NCBI RefSeq assembly: GCF_002441715.1
Contig: NZ_JXJX01000007.1
Location: 1 to 64,000 of the forward strand
DNA from: Pseudolactococcus plantarum
GTDB lineage: Bacteria; Bacillota; Bacilli; Lactobacillales; Streptococcaceae
DNA: 64,000 bases
Direction: 5' to 3'
Part shown: positions 58,520 through 64,000 of the stretch, in pieces
Layout of the letters: the number at the start of each line of letters is the position of its first letter
How positions within the stretch are numbered: position 1 is the first letter of the stretch
Made by a program: the position numbers and the translations under genes
Notes under the pieces: model-generated
Told to the model about the DNA's origin: nothing
Seen by the model: the letters and a program-made list of their open reading frames with translations, nothing else
Databases searched by the model: none

Positions 58520-59671
58520 ATGAAAAATAACTTTAAACTAGTCGCAACTGCGGCAGCAGGGCTTGAGAGCTTGACTGCTAAAGAATTACGAGATTTAGGT
58601 ATAGAGGTCACTTTAGATGATCGTTCTCGCGTACTTTTTTCTGGGGATAAAACAACCATTGCAACTGCAAATCTTTGGTTAAGGACTGCTGATCGCGTAA
58701 AAATTATAGTGGGCGAATTTCCTGCAAAAACTTTTGATGAGTTATTTGAAGGTGTTTATGCTTTAGAGTGGGAAGACTTGCTACCTTTTGGTGCAAAATT
58801 TCCTATTGCTAAAGCAAAAGCAGTTAAATCTGATTTGCACAATGAGCCAAGTATTCAAGCAATCACGAAAAAAGCAGTTGCCAAAAAATTACAAGAACAT
58901 TACCATAGACCAGAAAATGTACCTATTCCTGAGACGGGAGCTTTATTTTCGATTGAAGTTGCTTTACATAAAAATGTCGCGACGATCATGGTCGATACAA
59001 CAGGTGAGTCTTTATTTAAACGTGGTTATCGTGTTGATAAAGGTGGGGCACCGATCAAAGAAAATATGGCTGCTGCAATTATCATGTTGACAAACTGGCG
59101 AGCAAATATGACACGTCCGTTTGTAGATCCGACTTGTGGATCTGGGACATTTTGTATCGAAGCTGCTTTGATTGGGATGAATATCGCACCTGGATTTAAT
59201 AGAGACTTTGCTTTTGAAGCATGGCCTTGGTTTGAGTCTGAGATTTTTGAGAAGGTCTGTGAGCAAGCAGAGAGTCAAGCTAACTATGATGCTGTCCTGG
59301 ATATTTCAGGGTTTGATGTTGATGGTAGAATGATCAAAATCGCCCAAGAAAATGCACTTGAAATTGGCCTTGATGGTATTGTTAGCTTTAAGCAAATGAG
59401 ATTACAAGATTTCCATACAGAAAAGTTAGATGGTGTATTGGTTTCTAACCCACCTTATGGTGAACGGCTTGGAGATGAAGCAGCAGCTTTCCAATTGTAT
59501 CAAGAAATGGGAGAGACTTTCAAACCGCTTGAAACTTGGAGTAAGTATATACTGACGAGTGATTTAGCTTTTGAAGCACATTATGGTAGTAAGGCAACAA
59601 AAAAACGCAAATTGTACAACGGTAGATTACGAACAGATTTATATCAATATTTTGGTAAGAGAATAAAATAA
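58520..59671 (+). CDS. RlmL-type THUMP-domain 23S rRNA methyltransferase
   Basis: 383 residues: N-terminal THUMP domain (about 1-160), then a Rossmann methyltransferase with DPTCGSGTFCIEAALIG (about 198-214, SAM), GFDVDGRMIKIA and catalytic SNPPYGERLG (about 308-317). It matches the short Firmicute homologues of the RlmL N-terminal half (YpsC type), predicted to methylate guanine N2 in 23S rRNA. The -10-like TATGAT is close upstream. mapZ starts 2 bases after its stop. Confidence 0.9.
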   Translation: MKNNFKLVATAAAGLESLTAKELRDLGIEVTLDDRSRVLFSGDKTTIATANLWLRTADRVKIIVGEFPAKTFDELFEGVYALEWEDLLPFGAKFPIAKAKAVKSDLHNEPSIQAITKKAVAKKLQEHYHRPENVPIPETGALFSIEVALHKNVATIMVDTTGESLFKRGYRVDKGGAPIKENMAAAIIMLTNWRANMTRPFVDPTCGSGTFCIEAALIGMNIAPGFNRDFAFEAWPWFESEIFEKVCEQAESQANYDAVLDISGFDVDGRMIKIAQENALEIGLDGIVSFKQMRLQDFHTEKLDGVLVSNPPYGERLGDEAAAFQLYQEMGETFKPLETWSKYILTSDLAFEAHYGSKATKKRKLYNGRLRTDLYQYFGKRIK

Positions 59672-59672
59672 T

Positions 59673-61451
59673 ATGGCTAAAAAAAAGAAGCAACCCAACT
59701 TTAAAGAGAAAACGATAGCGCTAAAAGATGCTAAATCGCTAACGGTAGAACAGTTGTCTGAAAAAACAGATGCCCTAACGATGCAAAATAAAGATAATGA
59801 AAGCTCGTTAGATAAATATATACGAGAACATCGTTCTGAGATTGAATCAGCTAAAAAAGTTCGGTTAGAAAAAACGATTGAAGCTGCTACTGCATTGGAT
59901 ACTTTTGTTAAAACTGTCAGAGATGATGCGACTAGCACTGAAAAAACTGATAGTGATCCTGTTCAAGTCGGCACAGATAAACAACAGAGTGCACTTATCT
60001 CTCAAGAGTCAAAAGAAGCAGAGATACAAGAAAATCCTGTCTCATCAGATGAAGCTACTAAATCAGTAGACGACCCCTCTAGTAATGAGCTTGAGGAGGA
60101 CACTACTATAGCAACATCGGTTATCCCGTCTGATGACAAAGCACAAGCATTAGAGACTAAGGAAAGTGATACTGACCTTCCTGACGGACAAGACGCCTAT
60201 GATCACGTGACATTAGCAGATGATGCCGCACAAAATGAATCAGTGTCATCTGATATAATAGACTCACCAGATGAGAAAGTTATTACCCCTGATTTGGATG
60301 ATGCATCTGAAAAAGAGGGTGAAGTCATTTCACAAGCACCAGTTGTGCTATCTGCAAACTCAGATGTCGTTGATGAGCCCATAACAGACGACACTAAAGA
60401 TGATATCGTTAGCAAAGCACCAGTGGTTTTAGCTGAAGAGCCTGCAAAAAGTTATAAAAAACCAATAATTATTGGGGTATGTGCCCTAGTATTATTAACA
60501 GCTGGTGGGTTAGTTTGGCATAATCACAATCAATCTAAACAAAAAGCTGCTGAGACCGCTAAACAGTCTTCTCAACAAAAATCTGAAGAAGCAAAGCAGT
60601 TAAGCAGTTTTAATCAAAAATATGCTGCATTCTTTATGGACGATGCGCATACTAAACTGAAAAACGGACAATTCTCTAAACTTAGTGAATTAGAGAGTGA
60701 GCTTGATAAGTTGTCTGCTCATCCTGATTATCAGTCGCTAAAAACTAAAGTAGCTGCGCTAAAAACTGAGATCAAAACGATTCAAGACATCAATAATCAG
60801 TTTAATAAAGCTGTTGTGACGGATGGTAATCTTGATAAAACGGCCGAGGTAAAAGACGGTGTCACATTAAGCTATACAGCGACTGAAAATGATACGCTAA
60901 ATAACCTCTTAAAAGCAGCTGTAGCACAAGGACAAGCTCAACAAGCAGAAAAAGCTGCTGCGGCAAAGGCTGCTGCAGAAAAAGCAGCAGCTGACAAGGC
61001 AGCCGCCCAACAAGCAGCTCAGGCACAAGCAGCACAAAATAATGCCAATGCACAAGCTAGTGCTACCCCAGCAAATCCAGCAACACCTTCTGGTGCGACG
61101 ACTCCTAGTGGCACGACTGGATCTGGCTTATCTACAGCACAATTTCAAGGACAGTTCCCAACGATTCCACTTCAAACAAGTAAATCTAGAGTACCAGTAG
61201 ACCCAAATGCTGATTTATCAAATCCTGCTTTTGGCTGGGCTGATGGGATTAAAGACTTAGTACTTGGCAAATGTCGTCAACGTGGCTATATTTCTGGAGA
61301 TGCTTATATTCTTTTACCTGCTAGTATCCAAAAAGGCAATGGCTATTATAACCTTTACAAACCTGATGGGACATATCTTGTTTCAATCAATTGTAAAACA
61401 GGTTATTTTGTTGGAAATGCTGCTGGTCATGCCGATAATTTAGACTATTAA
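59673..61451 (+). CDS. mapZ: mid-cell-anchored protein MapZ (LocZ)
   Basis: 592 residues. The cytoplasmic part (about 1-265) is acidic and repetitive, including two near-identical copies of the APVVL block (SQAPVVLS and SKAPVVLA) near residues 223 and 249. One membrane helix (about 268-285) is followed by an extracellular helical domain (about 310-425), an Ala/Gln-rich linker (about 430-490) and a conserved C-terminal domain (GYISGDAYILLP and VSINCKTGYFVGNA) that binds peptidoglycan. MapZ rings mark division sites in streptococci and lactococci. No ribosome site is evident, so translation probably depends on the upstream gene. Confidence 0.9.
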   Translation: MAKKKKQPNFKEKTIALKDAKSLTVEQLSEKTDALTMQNKDNESSLDKYIREHRSEIESAKKVRLEKTIEAATALDTFVKTVRDDATSTEKTDSDPVQVGTDKQQSALISQESKEAEIQENPVSSDEATKSVDDPSSNELEEDTTIATSVIPSDDKAQALETKESDTDLPDGQDAYDHVTLADDAAQNESVSSDIIDSPDEKVITPDLDDASEKEGEVISQAPVVLSANSDVVDEPITDDTKDDIVSKAPVVLAEEPAKSYKKPIIIGVCALVLLTAGGLVWHNHNQSKQKAAETAKQSSQQKSEEAKQLSSFNQKYAAFFMDDAHTKLKNGQFSKLSELESELDKLSAHPDYQSLKTKVAALKTEIKTIQDINNQFNKAVVTDGNLDKTAEVKDGVTLSYTATENDTLNNLLKAAVAQGQAQQAEKAAAAKAAAEKAAADKAAAQQAAQAQAAQNNANAQASATPANPATPSGATTPSGTTGSGLSTAQFQGQFPTIPLQTSKSRVPVDPNADLSNPAFGWADGIKDLVLGKCRQRGYISGDAYILLPASIQKGNGYYNLYKPDGTYLVSINCKTGYFVGNAAGHADNLDY

Positions 61452-61533
61452 AGACCTTACTGGCTAAAAACATTAACTAAAAATGTTTGCTTGTGACAAT
61501 CAATTTCTGATTGAACCTATCGATATGGGATTA

Positions 61534-61546
61534 TAATCCGAACATT
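61534..61546 (+). promoter_or_regulatory. PurBox (PurR activator site)
   Basis: TAATCCGAACATT matches the lactococcal PurBox AWWWCCGAACWWT at 12 of 13 positions. It lies about 85 bases upstream of the expected purC start, on the far side of the mapZ terminator. Confidence 0.7.
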
Positions 61547-61553
61547 AAGGTGG

Positions 61554-61580
61554 AAACTGCTATAAACTGGCAGTTTTTTT
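61554..61580 (+). terminator. mapZ terminator, between PurBox and purC promoter
   Basis: AAACTGC/GCAGTTT with Ts. Two further stems lie upstream (AAACATT/AATGTTT near 61467 and CAATCA/TGATTG near 61500). Confidence 0.8.
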
Positions 61581-61614
61581 GTTCTTTTTAGGTCTAGGTA
61601 AGTTATGATAGTCA

Positions 61615-61620
61615 TATAAT
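61615..61620 (+). promoter_or_regulatory. -10 of purC operon
   Basis: TATAAT at 61615-61620 without good -35, as expected of PurR-activated promoters. Confidence 0.6.
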
Positions 61621-61681
61621 ACTTGGATAAATAATAAAAATCTAAGATGATGTCATATAACTTTAAAAATAGGAGAATAAA

Positions 61682-62404
61682 ATGAGTGACAAAAAGCTGT
61701 TAATGTATGAAGGCAAGGCAAAAAATATTTATAGTACCGATGATGAGCAACTAGTCATTGCTGAGTATAAAGATCAAGCTACAGCATTAAATGGTAAAAA
61801 GAAAGATCAAATTTCAGGTAAAGGAGCCTTGAACAATCAAATTACAAGCCTCATTTTTCGTGAATTGAATCGACATGGTATCGAGACTCATTTTGTTAAA
61901 CAAATTTCTAAAACCGAACAATTAAATACTAAAGTAGAGATTATCCCCTTAGAAGTCGTTGTCCGCTATTATACGGCTGGCTCTTTTTCAAAACGCTTTG
62001 ATTTAGCAGAAGGGATTAAATTTAAAACACCTCTTGTTGAATTTTATTATAAAAATGATGCATTAGATGACCCATTTATAAATGATGAACACGTGAAATT
62101 CCTAGAAATTGCGACAGATGAAGAAATTGCGATTTTAAAAGAAAAAGCATTAGCAGTTGGTGCAGTATTGACTGAGCTTTTCTCTCAGATTGAGCTTAAA
62201 TTAATTGATTTCAAACTTGAATTTGGTAGATTACCTGATGGTCGTATTATTTTAGCAGATGAGATTTCTCCAGATACGTCACGCCTTTGGGATGCAGACA
62301 ATAACCATGTAGATAAAGATATTTACCGTCGTGATTTAGGTGATATTATCCCAATTTATCAACGTGTACTTGATGACTTACAAACAAAATTTGAGGGGAA
62401 ATAA
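61682..62404 (+). CDS. purC: SAICAR synthase
   Basis: 240 residues, joins CAIR and aspartate with ATP. The blocks [14 protein letters not shown] (about 6-19), [10 protein letters not shown] as [27 protein letters not shown] (about 92-105) and [12 protein letters not shown] (about 193-204) are canonical. AGGAGAA lies before the ATG. It opens the purine operon under a PurBox; purL starts 4 bases later. Confidence 0.96.
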   Translation: MSDKKLLMYEGKAKNIYSTDDEQLVIAEYKDQATALNGKKKDQISGKGALNNQITSLIFRELNRHGIETHFVKQISKTEQLNTKVEIIPLEVVVRYYTAGSFSKRFDLAEGIKFKTPLVEFYYKNDALDDPFINDEHVKFLEIATDEEIAILKEKALAVGAVLTELFSQIELKLIDFKLEFGRLPDGRIILADEISPDTSRLWDADNNHVDKDIYRRDLGDIIPIYQRVLDDLQTKFEGK

Positions 62405-62408
62405 TTTC

Positions 62409-64000
62409 GTGAAAAAACGTATTTTTGTTGCTAAAAAACCTGAGTTCAATGTAAAAAATCAGTCATTATTGCGTGAATTGCAACACAATCTACAACTGAA
62501 AACTTTAACATCAGTGAAGATTGTACAAGTTTATGATGTGTTTCATGTTGCAGATGAGTTGTTAGCGACTGCTGAGAGAACCATTTTTTCTGAGCATGTG
62601 ACAGATGATATTTTAAGCGAACAAGCAATTCAACAAGCGCTTGTAGACAGTAAGTTTTTTGCGATTGAAGCATTACCTGGACAATTTGATCAGCGTGCGA
62701 GTTCTGCACAAGAAGCATTATTTTTGTTAGGTGCTGATCAAGAGGCAAGTGTCAAAACAGCCCAATTATACTTATTAAATGACTCATTAGCAGATCATGA
62801 ATTTGAGCAAATCAAGCATTATCAGCTAAACAGTGTTGATTCACGTTTTAAAGATATCACACTAGCTATTCATGATGAACCAATTGCAGATAAAACAGAT
62901 GAAATCCCTGTATTAGACGGATTTATTAACTTTAGCGAAAGCGACATCATAGCTTTACACACTAGCTATGCGTTAGCAATGGAAGTAGCTGATTTGTTAT
63001 GGATTCAAGATTACTTCAAACAAGTGAAGAGAGATCCTTTTGAGACTGAGTTGAAAGTATTAGATACTTACTGGAGTGATCACACACGTCATACAACATT
63101 TGAAACTGAACTAAAATCGATTGATTTCTCAAAATCAAAATTTGCAACACAACTTCAAGCGACATATGATAAATATCTGATGATGCGAAAAGACTTAAAA
63201 CGTGAAGCAAAACCAACGACATTAATGGAATTGGCGACGATTTTTGGGCGTTTTGAACGTGCGAATGGTCGCTTAGATGACATGGAAGTATCTGATGAAA
63301 TCAATGCTTGTAGTGTTGAAATAGCAGTTGATGTTGATGGTGTTAAAGAGCCTTGGTTGCTTATGTTTAAAAATGAAACGCATAATCATCCTACAGAGAT
63401 CGAACCGTTTGGTGGTGCCTCAACTTGTATTGGTGGTGCGATTCGTGATCCTCTGTCAGGTCGTGCGTATGTTTATCAGGCGATGCGTATTACGGGTGCT
63501 GGCGATATTACGGCGCCAATCTCAGATACACGAACTGGTAAGTTACCACAACAAGTGATTTCTAAAGGCGCAGCTCATGGCTATAGCTCATATGGTAACC
63601 AAATCGGTCTTGCGACGACTTACGTTAAAGAATATTTCCATCCAGGATTCGTGGCTAAACGCTTAGAAACTGGTGCTGTGGTAGGTGCTGCACCTAAAGA
63701 AAATGTCCTACGATTAAAACCTGAGGCTGGCGATGCGATTGTGATTTTTGGTGGCAAAACTGGTCGTGATGGTGTAGGTGGTGCAACTGGATCATCTAAA
63801 GTACAAACAAAAGAAACTGTTGAAACAGCAGGTGCAGAAGTACAAAAAGGTAATGCCATAGAAGAACGCAAAATCCAAAGATTGTTTAGAAATCCTAAAG
63901 TAACACAACTGGTTAAGAAATCTAATGACTTTGGTGCGGGTGGTGTCTGTGTCGCGATTGGCGAATTAGCTGATGGTGTAAAAATTGATCTCGATAAAGT
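62409..64000 (+). CDS. purL: FGAM synthase, large single-chain form (partial, 3' end outside window)
   Basis: The frame runs from GTG 62409, set by GAGGGGA 9 bases before, to the window end (530 codons) without a stop. It has an N-terminal PurS-like part, then VLDTYWSDHTRHTTF (about 215-229), KNETHNHPTEIEPFGGAST (about 321-339) and IVIFGGKTGRDGVGGATG (about 444-461) of the ATP-binding synthetase domain. The long PurL (about 1240 residues, with fused amidotransferase) is the streptococcal type; L. lactis-type purS and purQ genes are not placed before it. The amidotransferase half is beyond the window. Confidence 0.93.
   Translation, partial: MKKRIFVAKKPEFNVKNQSLLRELQHNLQLKTLTSVKIVQVYDVFHVADELLATAERTIFSEHVTDDILSEQAIQQALVDSKFFAIEALPGQFDQRASSAQEALFLLGADQEASVKTAQLYLLNDSLADHEFEQIKHYQLNSVDSRFKDITLAIHDEPIADKTDEIPVLDGFINFSESDIIALHTSYALAMEVADLLWIQDYFKQVKRDPFETELKVLDTYWSDHTRHTTFETELKSIDFSKSKFATQLQATYDKYLMMRKDLKREAKPTTLMELATIFGRFERANGRLDDMEVSDEINACSVEIAVDVDGVKEPWLLMFKNETHNHPTEIEPFGGASTCIGGAIRDPLSGRAYVYQAMRITGAGDITAPISDTRTGKLPQQVISKGAAHGYSSYGNQIGLATTYVKEYFHPGFVAKRLETGAVVGAAPKENVLRLKPEAGDAIVIFGGKTGRDGVGGATGSSKVQTKETVETAGAEVQKGNAIEERKIQRLFRNPKVTQLVKKSNDFGAGGVCVAIGELADGVKIDLDK

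Noticed and set aside
61467-61582. Possible purine riboswitch before purC
   Set aside because: The GGGATTATAATCC stretch looked suggestive, but the conserved purine-junction sequences are missing; a PurBox explains the CCGAAC core.

Overview
The window looks like a low-GC Gram-positive chromosome from the Streptococcaceae, probably Lactococcus or a close relative. The reasons are: a MapZ-type division-site protein next to a GpsB gene and a type B RNase P RNA; an RNase J2 with the streptococcal-type degenerate metal motif; a class 1B dihydroorotate dehydrogenase pair (PyrK/PyrD); PyrR attenuators, CcpA cre sites and a PurR-type PurBox; and AGGAGG-type ribosome binding sites. The species assignment is inference.

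Layout. 1-760: end of an accessory region with a truncated small helical protein gene, small unrecognised ORFs, an AP2 (phage HNH-type) remnant and a small HTH protein, abutting the 3' end of tRNA-Arg(CCU). 803-4800 (minus): tRNA-Arg, DEAD-box helicase, Gfo/Idh/MocA oxidoreductase, ECF-type transmembrane protein and a degenerate double ATPase. 5070-15383: a DhaL-DegV fusion, DUF1295 membrane protein, uridine kinase, phosphotransacetylase (with cre), HAD phosphatase (minus), FtsK, DNA polymerase III delta and an M20 amidase. 15588-28931: a wall teichoic acid or related polyol-phosphate polymer cluster (TagH/TagG exporter, two giant glycerophosphotransferase/glycosyltransferase fusions interrupted by GW/SH3-like repeats, TagD, an unknown protein, two short TagB/F-like enzymes). 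29005-32475: glyQS with a very short T-box leader, then a DUF896 gene. 32663-40915: transketolase, APC permease, asd with a structured leader RNA, dapA with a lysine riboswitch, and RNase J2.

41228-45194 is the most interesting locus. It holds two tandem copies of a membrane-anchored putative immunity protein. The first is followed by a decayed lipase pseudogene. The second is followed by an intact 552-residue protein with an N-terminal GHSLG lipase domain and a helical LXG-like C-terminus, then two small helical proteins and a small membrane protein. This matches the reversed-domain type VII secreted lipase toxin type (TslA-like) with immunity and accessory partners. No secretion core genes lie in the window.

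45310-57476: pyrimidine genes in two blocks (pyrR-pyrP-pyrB-carA-carB and pyrK-pyrD-pyrF), each led by PyrR-type attenuators and separated by an SPC-motif P1B metal ATPase. 57603-61451: gpsB, rnpB, an RlmL-type methyltransferase and mapZ. 61534-64000: a PurBox, purC, and purL running off the window end.

Together the housekeeping part serves nucleotide synthesis, the aspartate/lysine/peptidoglycan branch, cell division and envelope polymer synthesis. The teichoic acid cluster and the lipase toxin cassette are the accessory, surface-facing parts.
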